Source: Pluralibacter gergoviae ATCC 33028 = NBRC 105706 (lineage in GTDB: Bacteria > Pseudomonadota > Gammaproteobacteria > Enterobacterales > Enterobacteriaceae). From it: a stretch of 64,000 nucleotides of DNA. Positions 1 to 6,702 of this stretch are shown here, piece by piece; within the stretch, counting starts at the first letter, position 1; the number at the start of each line of letters is the position of its first letter. The notes beneath the pieces are model-generated. The model saw only the letters and a program-made list of their open reading frames with translations. It was not told where the DNA came from and did not search any database. The stretch covers positions 1 through 64,000 of the forward strand of contig NZ_BCZS01000021.1 of the NCBI RefSeq assembly GCF_001598855.1, given 5' to 3'. Both the position numbers and the translations under genes were made by a program.

Positions 1-2
1 AA

Positions 3-521
3 AAAGCACTCTCCCGTAAGAAAAAGGGAAGCGCTAACAGACGTAAAGCCCGAATACAACTTGCAGCCGTTCACGAACGGGTAGCCAGTGCCCGTGCCGA
101 TTTCCAGCACAAGTTATCTCGCGCAATTGTTGACGAAAACCAGGCGGTAATTGTCGAGACGCTGAAAGCGGCAAATATGATGAAAAACCCCCATCTGGCT
201 CGTGCGATAGGCGATGCGGGATGGGCTGGATTCATTACAAAACTGGAATATAAAGCAGCAGAGAAAGGCGTGCATCTGGTGAAACTGGATCAATGGTTCG
301 CCAGTTCGAAAACCTGTCATTGTTGCGGTCACAAGATGCAGGAAATGCCATTACATAAGCGTATATGGCAGTGCCCGGCGTGTGGCGTTGAGCATGACCG
401 CGATATCAACGCGGCGCTCAACATCGAACGCAAGGGCATACTGGAATTACAAGCGGCGGGACTCGTCGTTTCTGCCCATGGAGGCCAGCGTAAATCCGTC
501 ACACAGACGGTTGCGGCCTGA
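3..521 (+). CDS. tnpB: RNA-guided endonuclease TnpB (IS605 OrfB), C-terminal part; start outside window
   Basis: An open frame runs from the first bases to TGA at 519-521, so the gene is cut by the window edge and not necessarily broken. Visible parts are the end of the RuvC-like nuclease: a segment with VIVETL carrying the RuvC-II glutamate, a four-cysteine zinc ribbon (CHCC near 318-329 and CPAC near 373-384), and DRDINAALNI carrying the RuvC-III aspartate. These residues are what an active TnpB needs in this half. TnpB proteins are RNA-guided nucleases that cut the empty donor site and so favour retention of the element. Only about 172 residues of a usual 370-400 are seen. Confidence 0.85.
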   Translation, partial: KALSRKKKGSANRRKARIQLAAVHERVASARADFQHKLSRAIVDENQAVIVETLKAANMMKNPHLARAIGDAGWAGFITKLEYKAAEKGVHLVKLDQWFASSKTCHCCGHKMQEMPLHKRIWQCPACGVEHDRDINAALNIERKGILELQAAGLVVSAHGGQRKSVTQTVAA

Positions 522-532
522 GAAGTGGGAAG

Positions 533-561
533 CCTCGCCCGACAGGGCGGGGAGCAGTCAC
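533..561 (+). other. IS605 right-end hairpin; likely scaffold end of an omega-RNA
   Basis: Twelve bases after the tnpB stop, an 8-bp imperfect stem with a 4-base loop is followed by the element terminus. In characterised relatives (ISDra2 and similar) the omega-RNA is made from the 3' end of tnpB through this hairpin, and the bases just outside the element act as guide. Here those bases are the 3' end of hmuV read antisense. The hairpin is seen; the RNA is inferred from the family. Confidence 0.45.
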
Positions 562-1325
562 GGGCTGAGGAACACCTGCGGGGCGCCGCTTTGCGGGTGG
601 CGGCCGATCTCCACCTCGGCGCCGTACCAGCGCCGCAGGCTGTCGGCCTGCAGCACCTGCTGCGCCGTCCCCTGAGCGACAAGTTCGCCCCGGTGAAGCA
701 GCAGCAGCCGGTCGGCCCACAGGGCGGCAAGGTTCAGATCGTGCAGCACCGCGCAGACGTGAAGTTCGCCTGCGATAGTGAGCTTTTTCAGCAGCCGCAG
801 CAGGTGCTGCTGGTGATAGAGATCCAGCGCGGAGGTGGGCTCATCGAGAAACAGCCAGCCCTGCGGCGCGCCGTTGACCCACAGCTGCGCCAGCGCGCGG
901 GCGAGCTGCACCCGCTGCTGCTCGCCGCCGGAAAGCGTGCTGTAGCGGCGGTCGGCCAGCGGCGCGCAGCCGGTCAGGTGCATGACCTCGTCCACCGCGC
1001 CGCCGCGCGTGTCGTCCGGCCAGGGCGCGCGGCCCATCGCCACAATCTGCCCGACCGGCCAGTCGAAGCCGGGCCGGCTCTGCTGGCGCATTACCGCCCG
1101 GCGGCGCGATAGCGCCTCGGTTGACCACGCCGCCAGCGACTTATCTTCCAGCAGGCAGCGGCCGCCGTCCGGCGGCAGAAATCCCGTCAGCAGCCGCAGC
1201 AGCGTCGATTTACCGGCGCCGTTGGGGCCGATCAGCGCCACCAGTTCGCCGCGGCTTAACGTCAGAGAAATATCGCGCAGCACGGAGGAGAACGTCAGAT
1301 TTTCGGCCCGCAGTTTGTTAACCAC
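558..1325 (-). CDS. hmuV: Heme ABC transporter ATP-binding protein HmuV
   Basis: A 255-residue ABC ATPase that powers heme import across the inner membrane with HmuU. Walker A is GPNGAGKST near residue 35, the signature is LSGGEQQRV, and Walker B is WLFLDEPTSALD, followed by an H-loop in VLHDLN. The start overlaps the hmuU end by 8 bases, as expected in an operon. The last residues (PQVFLSP) are usual for the family, but the TGA stop (558-560) lies in or at the IS605 terminus, so the final codons or stop may have been supplied by the insertion. It is the last gene of the hmuSTUV unit. Confidence 0.93.
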   Translation of the reverse strand: MVNKLRAENLTFSSVLRDISLTLSRGELVALIGPNGAGKSTLLRLLTGFLPPDGGRCLLEDKSLAAWSTEALSRRRAVMRQQSRPGFDWPVGQIVAMGRAPWPDDTRGGAVDEVMHLTGCAPLADRRYSTLSGGEQQRVQLARALAQLWVNGAPQGWLFLDEPTSALDLYHQQHLLRLLKKLTIAGELHVCAVLHDLNLAALWADRLLLLHRGELVAQGTAQQVLQADSLRRWYGAEVEIGRHPQSGAPQVFLSP

Positions 1326-2307
1326 GTACGCCTCCCCGGCGGAAAATCAGCCACAGAAACCACGGTGCGCCGAGCAGGCTGGTGAGCAGGCCGACGGGCA
1401 TTTCTGCCGGCGCCACCAGCGTGCGGGCAAGCGTGTCGGCGACCAGCAGCAGAATGGCGCCCACCAGCACCGAGCCGGGCACCACCGCCCGATGATCGGC
1501 CCCCAGCCACATGCGCAGCAGGTGCGGTACCACCAGACCCACAAAGCCAATCACGCCGCTGACCGCCACGGCGGCGGCTACCAGCAGCGCGCTGCACATC
1601 AGCAGCTGACGCTGCACCCGGCGCACGTTAACCCCCAGGTAGTGGGCCTCTTCATCGCCGAGCTGCAGCAGATTGAGCGGTTTCGTCAGCCGCCAGGCCA
1701 GCGCCGCCGCCGGAAGCAGCAGCGAGGCACAGACCAGCAGCGTGGACCACTGCGCCTGGCCGAGGCTGCCCATGCCCCACAGCGAAAGCTGCCGCAGCTG
1801 AGCGTCGCTGCTGAGCCACGACAGGACGCCGACCGCAGCGCCGCACAGGGCGTTGATGGCGATACCTACCAGCAGCAGTCTTGAGAGGGAGCTTTCCCGA
1901 CGCTGGCTGAGCAGAAAGATGATAAAAGTCACCGCCAGGCTGCCAATAAAGGCCGCCAGCATCGGCGCATAGAGCATCATCCCCGCCGGCAGCGAGAAGG
2001 GCAGCACCACCCAGAAGGCCACCGCCAGGGCCGCGCCGCTGCTGATGCCGAGCAGGCCGGGATCGGCCAGCGGATTGCGGAACAGTCCCTGCATCAGACA
2101 GCCCGCCAGCGCCAGAGCGCTGCCGATAGCCAGCGCCAGCAGCACCCGCGGCAGGCGGATGGTGAACCAGATCTGCCGCAGGCCGCTCTCATCGTGCCAC
2201 AGCGCGCGGAGCGGGAGCTTCATCGCGCCAAAGGTGGTGGCGCACAGCGTGAGGATCGCCAGCAGCAGCAGCAGGCACCACAGCGCGCGGTTAACCGCGG
2301 CGGACAT
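1318..2307 (-). CDS. hmuU: Heme ABC transporter permease HmuU
   Basis: A 329-residue FecCD/BtuC-type permease that forms the membrane channel for heme with HmuV. Hydrophobic segments run through the whole protein (family norm is ten helices). The conserved FRNPLADPGLLGISSGAA stretch near residue 75 and GFVGLVVPHLLR near residue 260 are family hallmarks; the latter is the ATPase-coupling region. The ATG overlaps the hmuT stop as ATGA, which indicates translational coupling. Nothing abnormal is seen in length or motifs. Confidence 0.93.
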   Translation of the reverse strand: MSAAVNRALWCLLLLLAILTLCATTFGAMKLPLRALWHDESGLRQIWFTIRLPRVLLALAIGSALALAGCLMQGLFRNPLADPGLLGISSGAALAVAFWVVLPFSLPAGMMLYAPMLAAFIGSLAVTFIIFLLSQRRESSLSRLLLVGIAINALCGAAVGVLSWLSSDAQLRQLSLWGMGSLGQAQWSTLLVCASLLLPAAALAWRLTKPLNLLQLGDEEAHYLGVNVRRVQRQLLMCSALLVAAAVAVSGVIGFVGLVVPHLLRMWLGADHRAVVPGSVLVGAILLLVADTLARTLVAPAEMPVGLLTSLLGAPWFLWLIFRRGGVRG

Positions 2308-3125
2308 CAGGGCAGCTGCCCGGCTTTCTGGCGCAGGGCCTGTATCGCATCGGGCGTGCGGATGCCGAACCCCAGCAGGGCCATATCGTCCACCAGCAGC
2401 ACCTGTTTATTGCGCCCGGCCGGCGTCTGCGCCAGGCCCGGCAGCGCCCACAGTGCCGCTTCGCCGCCCATGCTTTTTACCCCGTCGGCGGAGATAACCA
2501 CCAGGTCCGGGCGGCTGGCGATAACGCCTTCCTGGGAGAGCGGCTGATAGCGGCTGAAGCCCTGCATGGCATTTTTCAGACCCGCCGCGCGGATCGCCGC
2601 ATCGGCGCCGGTGTCCTGTCCGGCGGCCATGGCGTTCATTCCGCTGTGGCTGAGGATAAACAGCACCCGCTTATCGACGGGCGCCGTCGGGACGGACTGC
2701 AGTTTGCTTTTCATCTGCTGGCGCAGCTTTTCACCCTCGGCCTTTTTATCCAGCGCCTGGGCCACGAGGCGTATTTTCTCATCAATGACGCTGATGTCGT
2801 CCCGACCGGGGATAGTGACCACTTTTACGCCGTTCTGCGCCACCTGCTTCAGCGCCAGGGACGGCTGCGCCTGCGCGCTGGCCAGCACGATGTCCGGATG
2901 GGCGGCAAGAATGCCTTCGGCGTTCAGCTGGCGCAGATAGCCGACATCGGGCAGCTTGAGCGCCTGGGGAGGCCAGGTGCTGGTCGTATCGCGGGCCACC
3001 AGTTCATCCTGGGCACCGAGGGCGTAGACGATTTCGGTCACGTCGCCGCCGAGGGCGACGACCTGATGCTCCGCCGCGCCGGCCAGCAGCGGCAGGGCGG
3101 TCAGCAGGGCGAACAGACGCTTCAT
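2307..3125 (-). CDS. hmuT: Periplasmic heme-binding protein HmuT
   Basis: A 272-residue periplasmic binding protein that delivers heme to HmuUV. It begins MKRLFALLTALPLLAGAA, a normal signal peptide; the frame is open 15 codons further upstream, but this start overlaps the hmuS stop as ATGA and gives a proper secretion signal. The fold is the helical-backbone type (cluster of iron-siderophore and B12 binders): VVALGGDVTEIVYALGA near the mature N-terminus and DVGYLRQLNAEGILAAHPDI in the middle. HmuT relatives bind one or two hemes through tyrosine ligands; which residues do so here was not worked out. Confidence 0.9.
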   Translation of the reverse strand: MKRLFALLTALPLLAGAAEHQVVALGGDVTEIVYALGAQDELVARDTTSTWPPQALKLPDVGYLRQLNAEGILAAHPDIVLASAQAQPSLALKQVAQNGVKVVTIPGRDDISVIDEKIRLVAQALDKKAEGEKLRQQMKSKLQSVPTAPVDKRVLFILSHSGMNAMAAGQDTGADAAIRAAGLKNAMQGFSRYQPLSQEGVIASRPDLVVISADGVKSMGGEAALWALPGLAQTPAGRNKQVLLVDDMALLGFGIRTPDAIQALRQKAGQLP

Positions 3126-4153
3126 GCGGTCAGCCCTTCCTGCAGCAGCCCTTCGATCTGCTGCCGCCACAGGCCCTGCTCGGGCTGGCCTTCGGTGCGC
3201 TGGCCGTACAGCTGGGCTATCTGCGTGCCGTCGGCGGCGAACAGCTCAAGGCTGGTGACGTGACCGTCGGCGGTCGGCTTGCGGGTCACCCAGCTCTCGG
3301 CGATGGCGTCATCGCGCAGATGGAGGGTAAAGCGCGGGTTGAAGATATTGAGCCAGCCCTTCATCGGCGCCACTTGCTCCAGCGCGCCGGTGAAGATCTG
3401 CACGCAGCCGCGGTTGCCGACGAAGATCATGATTTCATTGGCGTCGCGGCGCGCGCGCTCCAGCAGAGTAGCCACGGCGCCGTTATCCACCCGGCAGGCC
3501 AGATCGTCGCTGACCCGGCGAAACGCCTGCTGGCGGGTCAGGCCGTGGCGCCTGAGCAGGGAAAAGAACTGGTGGACGTCGGTCATTGCGCGCCACTCTG
3601 TTTCAAGATCGCCGGCGGAATCGGCGGCGGCGGAATCGGCAGGCTGTGCGGCGGCTGTCAGCGCGAGGCCGGGATTATCCTCAGTCACGAACCTCGCCAG
3701 CACCGCATCCCAGGCGGTCATATCGGTCGCTTCAGTGGCATAGACTTTCAGCAGGGCGTCGCCCTGATGATCGAAGAATTGAATGCTCTGCCGCTCGCCG
3801 CGCGGGGTGATCTCCTGCAGATGAAAATAGCTGGCCCACTGGTTGAGGAACAGGCGCAGATCGAGGCCGCGCGGATTGAGTACCAGCCCGGCGTGGCCGT
3901 TCAGGTAGTGGTTGCTGAAGGTGCCTGTCTGTTCGTGGACGGCATACTCGTTGCGGCAGATGCACTTCACCTCGCCGACCGCCTCGAGCGCGGCCAGCAC
4001 CTCGCGGATCTCCCCCTGCAGGCGGCGGGCGTCGTGACCGACGCGGGCGTAGGCCAGTTCGGCTTCGCCGATCTGCATCAGCGTCGCGATGTCGCGGGCG
4101 TATTTACCCGGGTTTTCTTCTTTGAGGTTCAGCCAGCGTGCGTAGTGGGTCAT
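3122..4153 (-). CDS. hmuS: Hemin-degrading factor HmuS
   Basis: A 343-residue cytoplasmic protein of the HmuS/ChuS/HemS family, which takes heme from the transporter and releases iron or stores heme. It has the family's two tandem repeats: one around WLNLKEENPGKYARDIA to VYATEATDMTAWD, the second from WRAMTDVHQFFSLLRRHGL to the end. Length matches the family (about 345). It is the first gene after a Fur box and heads the hmuSTUV transcript. Normally a TonB receptor gene (hmuR/hemR), often with a small hemP, precedes hmuS; neither is here. Confidence 0.92.
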   Translation of the reverse strand: MTHYARWLNLKEENPGKYARDIATLMQIGEAELAYARVGHDARRLQGEIREVLAALEAVGEVKCICRNEYAVHEQTGTFSNHYLNGHAGLVLNPRGLDLRLFLNQWASYFHLQEITPRGERQSIQFFDHQGDALLKVYATEATDMTAWDAVLARFVTEDNPGLALTAAAQPADSAAADSAGDLETEWRAMTDVHQFFSLLRRHGLTRQQAFRRVSDDLACRVDNGAVATLLERARRDANEIMIFVGNRGCVQIFTGALEQVAPMKGWLNIFNPRFTLHLRDDAIAESWVTRKPTADGHVTSLELFAADGTQIAQLYGQRTEGQPEQGLWRQQIEGLLQEGLTA

Positions 4154-4212
4154 TTTCTTTTCCTTGGTAACGGAACCGGCGGTGCCTGGTTAAACAGGGC
4201 AATCAATTTGGC

Positions 4213-4230
4213 AATGATAATCATTATCAA
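4213..4230 (-). promoter_or_regulatory. Fur box controlling hmuSTUV
   Basis: The palindromic core ATGATAATCATTATC, about 60 bases upstream of the hmuS start, is a near-perfect Fur site (consensus GATAATGATAATCATTATC). Under iron-replete conditions Fur-Fe(II) would silence the heme operon. The site is seen directly; the promoter elements around it were not fixed. Confidence 0.9.
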
Positions 4231-4292
4231 AAAAACCGAGGTTTCGGCAACAATTTTGTAAACTTCAGGAAAGGAGAAAGAGAGGTGAACGG

Positions 4293-4316
4293 GCCGGGAA
4301 GAGAACGATTCCCGGC
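4293..4316 (-). terminator. Hairpin after aroH
   Basis: A perfect 8-bp stem (GCCGGGAA / TTCCCGGC) with an 8-base loop lies 12 bases past the aroH stop. No T-run follows on the aroH strand, so it may be a weak or Rho-assisted terminator or an mRNA 3'-end stabiliser. Confidence 0.45.
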
Positions 4317-4328
4317 GCCAGAGGTGGG

Positions 4329-5375
4329 TCAGAAGCGGCACTCTACCGCGGCGGCCAGTTTTTCCAGCAGCAGTTCGCTGTCTTCCCAGCCGAGGCAGGG
4401 ATCGGTAATTGACTGACCGTAGACCAGCGGTTTGCCAGCGACAATTTTCTGCGTGCCCTCCTGCAGGAAGCTTTCCGCCATGATACCGGCAACGGCGGTG
4501 GAGCCGCTGCGGATCTGCTGGCAGATGTCATCGCAGACATCCAGCTGGCGGCGGTGCTGCTTCTGGCAGTTGCCGTGGCTGAAGTCCACGATCAGCTGCT
4601 CCGGAAGGTCGAACTCGCGCAGCGTGTCGCAGGCCGCTGCGATATCGCCGGCATGATAATTTGGCGCCTTGCCGCCGCGCATGATGATGTGACCGTAGGG
4701 GTTACCGCTGGTCTGGTATATCGTCATCTGGCCGCTTTTATCCGGCGACAGGAACATGTGGCTGGCGCGGGCGGCGCGGATAGCGTCTACCGCGATGCGG
4801 GTGTTGCCGTCGGTGCCGTTTTTAAATCCCACCGGGCAGGAGAGAGCCGAGGCCATTTCGCGGTGGATCTGGCTTTCCGTGGTCCGCGCGCCGATGGCGC
4901 CCCAGCTTATCAGGTCGGCGATAAACTGGCCGGTCACCATATCGAGGAACTCGGTGGCGGTCGGGACGCCCAGCTCGTTAACCTGCAGCAGCAGGCGGCG
5001 CGCCAGCTCAATACCGTGGTTAACGCGGTAGCTGCCGTTGAGGTCCGGGTCGGAGATAAGCCCCTTCCAGCCCACGACGGTGCGCGGTTTTTCAAAGTAG
5101 GTGCGCATGACAATTTCAAGGCGCGCCTGATAGCGCTCGCGCAGCGGCTGCAGGCGGCGGGCGTAGTCCATGGCGGCATCGAGGTCGTGGATCGAGCAGG
5201 GGCCGACAATCACCAGCAGGCGCGGATCCTCGCCGTTGAGGATTTTTTCAATGCGCCGGCGCGAGGTCGTCACGTGCGCGGCAACCTCCGCAGAGACCGG
5301 ATAGCGCTGCGCCAGTTCCGCCGGGGTGATCAGGCTGTCGATGCGCGCCGAACGCAGTTCATCTGTTCTGTTCAT
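4329..5375 (-). CDS. aroH: 3-deoxy-7-phosphoheptulonate synthase, Trp-sensitive (AroH)
   Basis: A 348-residue DAHP synthase that joins phosphoenolpyruvate and erythrose-4-phosphate in the first step of the shikimate pathway. Type I motifs are clear: IVGPCSIHD near residue 55, RTYFEKPRT, GARTTESQ, and KNGTDGN. It is assigned to the AroH isozyme, and not AroF or AroG, because it starts MNRTDELRSARI as E. coli AroH does, lies next to ppsR, and has a TrpR operator upstream. Length matches E. coli AroH (348). Expression should fall with tryptophan through TrpR, and the isozyme is feedback-inhibited by tryptophan in E. coli. Confidence 0.96.
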   Translation of the reverse strand: MNRTDELRSARIDSLITPAELAQRYPVSAEVAAHVTTSRRRIEKILNGEDPRLLVIVGPCSIHDLDAAMDYARRLQPLRERYQARLEIVMRTYFEKPRTVVGWKGLISDPDLNGSYRVNHGIELARRLLLQVNELGVPTATEFLDMVTGQFIADLISWGAIGARTTESQIHREMASALSCPVGFKNGTDGNTRIAVDAIRAARASHMFLSPDKSGQMTIYQTSGNPYGHIIMRGGKAPNYHAGDIAAACDTLREFDLPEQLIVDFSHGNCQKQHRRQLDVCDDICQQIRSGSTAVAGIMAESFLQEGTQKIVAGKPLVYGQSITDPCLGWEDSELLLEKLAAAVECRF

Positions 5376-5418
5376 TGGGTTTCTCAGAATGTGGTGTCTT
5401 CGCGGCAGGAGTGCCGGA

Positions 5419-5434
5419 AGTGATGGGCATCACA
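5419..5434 (-). promoter_or_regulatory. CRP-like palindrome in the aroH leader (proximal)
   Basis: AGTGA-N6-TCACA matches the CRP half-site pattern TGTGA-N6-TCACA at 9 of 10 positions. It lies about 44-59 bases upstream of the aroH start. Binding is inferred from pattern only. Confidence 0.35.
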
Positions 5435-5466
5435 TTAAACCAATCAACGGGTATTTCAAGGTAGAA

Positions 5467-5482
5467 TGTGATGCGCATCAAA
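5467..5482 (-). promoter_or_regulatory. CRP-like palindrome in the aroH leader (distal)
   Basis: TGTGA-N6-TCAAA matches the CRP pattern at 9 of 10 positions, and the central GATGCGCATC is a perfect palindrome. Its centre is 48 bases from the centre of the second CRP-like site. Pattern only. Confidence 0.35.
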
Positions 5483-5516
5483 CAACGAACAGGAGTTTAG
5501 CGGATTTTGATGCATT

Positions 5517-5534
5517 GTACTAGTGTGTTAGTAC
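5517..5534 (-). promoter_or_regulatory. TrpR operator of aroH
   Basis: GTACTA-GTGTGT-TAGTAC is a perfect 6+6 inverted repeat matching the trp operator consensus (GTACTAGTT-AACTAGTAC). It is about 142 bases upstream of the aroH start and overlaps the ppsR stop codon (5528-5530). TrpR regulation of aroH is established in E. coli. Confidence 0.85.
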
Positions 5535-6361
5535 ATCCTTCGGCTCAGACCCATGATGTCGAGCATTTTGGTGGCGATCTCTTCGACCGAATAGTTGGTG
5601 CTGTTGAGCCACGGGATCTTATTTTTGCGGTACAGGGCTTCGACTTCGGTGACTTCCATCCGGCACTGGCGCAGAGATGCATAGCGGCTGTTTTCCCGAC
5701 GCTCCTCGCGGATGGCCGCCAGGCGTTCCGGATTGATGGTGAGGCCAAACAGTTTGTGCTGGTAGGGCTTCAGCGAGGCGGGAAGCGCGAGATTATCCAT
5801 ATCGTCGGCGATAAACGGATAGTTCGCGGCGCGAATGCCGAACTGCATGGCCAGATAGAGGCTGGTGGGGGTTTTCCCGCAGCGGGAGACGCCGAGCAGG
5901 ATCACCTGCGCCTGGTCGAGATTGCGCAGCGAAATGCCGTCGTCGTGGGCCAGGGTGTAATCAATAGCGGCGATGCGCGCGTCGTACTTGGTCAGATTGC
6001 CGGGCGTCAGGCCGTGGGTGCGGTGGGCGACGGGCGTCGGGTCGAGCTTCAGCTCCTGCTGCAGCGGCGCCACCAGCGCCTGCACGATGTCCTGGCAGAA
6101 ACCTTCGCTCTGCAAAATGATGGTGCGGATTTCGGGCAGAACGATGGAGTAAAACACCAGCGGGCGAATGCCGGTCTGCTCGAAGATGGCATCGATTTGC
6201 TCTTTTACCGCCCGGGCGCGGCTTTCGCTCTCCACAAAGGGGAGCGTCAGACTGTTGATCGAGACCGGAAACTGGGACATGACCGCGTGGCCCAGCACCT
6301 CGGCGGTGATCGCCGTCCCGTCAGAAATATAGAATACGTGGCGATCGACAGCATTATCCAT
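5528..6361 (-). CDS. ppsR: PEP synthetase regulatory protein PpsR (bifunctional kinase/pyrophosphorylase)
   Basis: A 277-residue DUF299-family enzyme that switches phosphoenolpyruvate synthase off by ADP-dependent phosphorylation of an active-site threonine and on again by Pi-dependent dephosphorylation. The P-loop is [11 protein letters not shown] near residue 155. The start chosen is [12 protein letters not shown] (as in E. coli, with a GGATGG stretch 6-11 bases upstream) and not the frame's earlier ATG three codons before. It is divergent from its target ppsA across a 341-base gap and its 3' end carries the aroH operator. Confidence 0.95.
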   Translation of the reverse strand: MDNAVDRHVFYISDGTAITAEVLGHAVMSQFPVSINSLTLPFVESESRARAVKEQIDAIFEQTGIRPLVFYSIVLPEIRTIILQSEGFCQDIVQALVAPLQQELKLDPTPVAHRTHGLTPGNLTKYDARIAAIDYTLAHDDGISLRNLDQAQVILLGVSRCGKTPTSLYLAMQFGIRAANYPFIADDMDNLALPASLKPYQHKLFGLTINPERLAAIREERRENSRYASLRQCRMEVTEVEALYRKNKIPWLNSTNYSVEEIATKMLDIMGLSRRMY

Positions 6362-6593
6362 TTTGACCATCCGCTTTGTTTGGCTTAATTGACTGAAAGC
6401 TTATATTAAAAATAAATACCACGATGTAATGGGGGGCGCAAATTTCAATAATGAAACATCGTTTTATTTTTAAAATAGTGCATTTTTATTCGTTCGTAAA
6501 TGAAATTATACCGTGGTTTTGTGTGGGAATGCAGCAGAATCATGTGGTTACGTGAAAAACGGATCCCTCCTAAAAAACAGGAAATTTATTTGC

Positions 6594-6607
6594 TTGAACG
6601 ATTCACC
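6594..6607. promoter_or_regulatory. Cra (FruR) operator of ppsA
   Basis: TTGAACGATTCACC, whose complement is GGTGAATCGTTCAA, fits the Cra consensus TGAATCGWTTCA. It is about 95 bases upstream of the ppsA start. Cra activates ppsA in E. coli during growth on gluconeogenic carbon. The rest of the 6362-6702 gap is AT-rich promoter sequence with no other recognised element. Confidence 0.75.
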
Positions 6608-6702
6608 GTTTTATAACGCTGACGAAATATGTGACTATTAATGTGAAGCCAGACAGGTTCTGGCACTTATCTAAATTCATATTCATATAAGGAATTGTTT
6701 CG

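Larger units (their letters stand above)
1..561 (+). mobile_element. IS200/IS605-family element, right-hand part
   Basis: The left edge of the window lies inside an insertion element. It holds the C-terminal half of a TnpB/OrfB protein, then a GC-rich hairpin (533-540 paired with 545-552, loop GACA, one T-G wobble) and a terminus ending about GAGCAGTCAC near 561. That layout (tnpB, imperfect hairpin, no long inverted repeats) is the right end of this family. The first hmuV codons read from the other strand begin at this terminus, so the exact boundary is uncertain by a few bases. The left end and any tnpA are outside the window. Confidence 0.75.

Noticed and set aside
558..1325. hmuV as a truncated pseudogene caused by the IS
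   Set aside because: All ATPase motifs are present and the C-terminus PQVFLSP is near the usual family end, so at most a few residues differ.
4150..4341. 63-codon frame on the - strand upstream of hmuS, considered as hemP
   Set aside because: It runs through the Fur box, has no HemP-like sequence and no good RBS; treated as chance.
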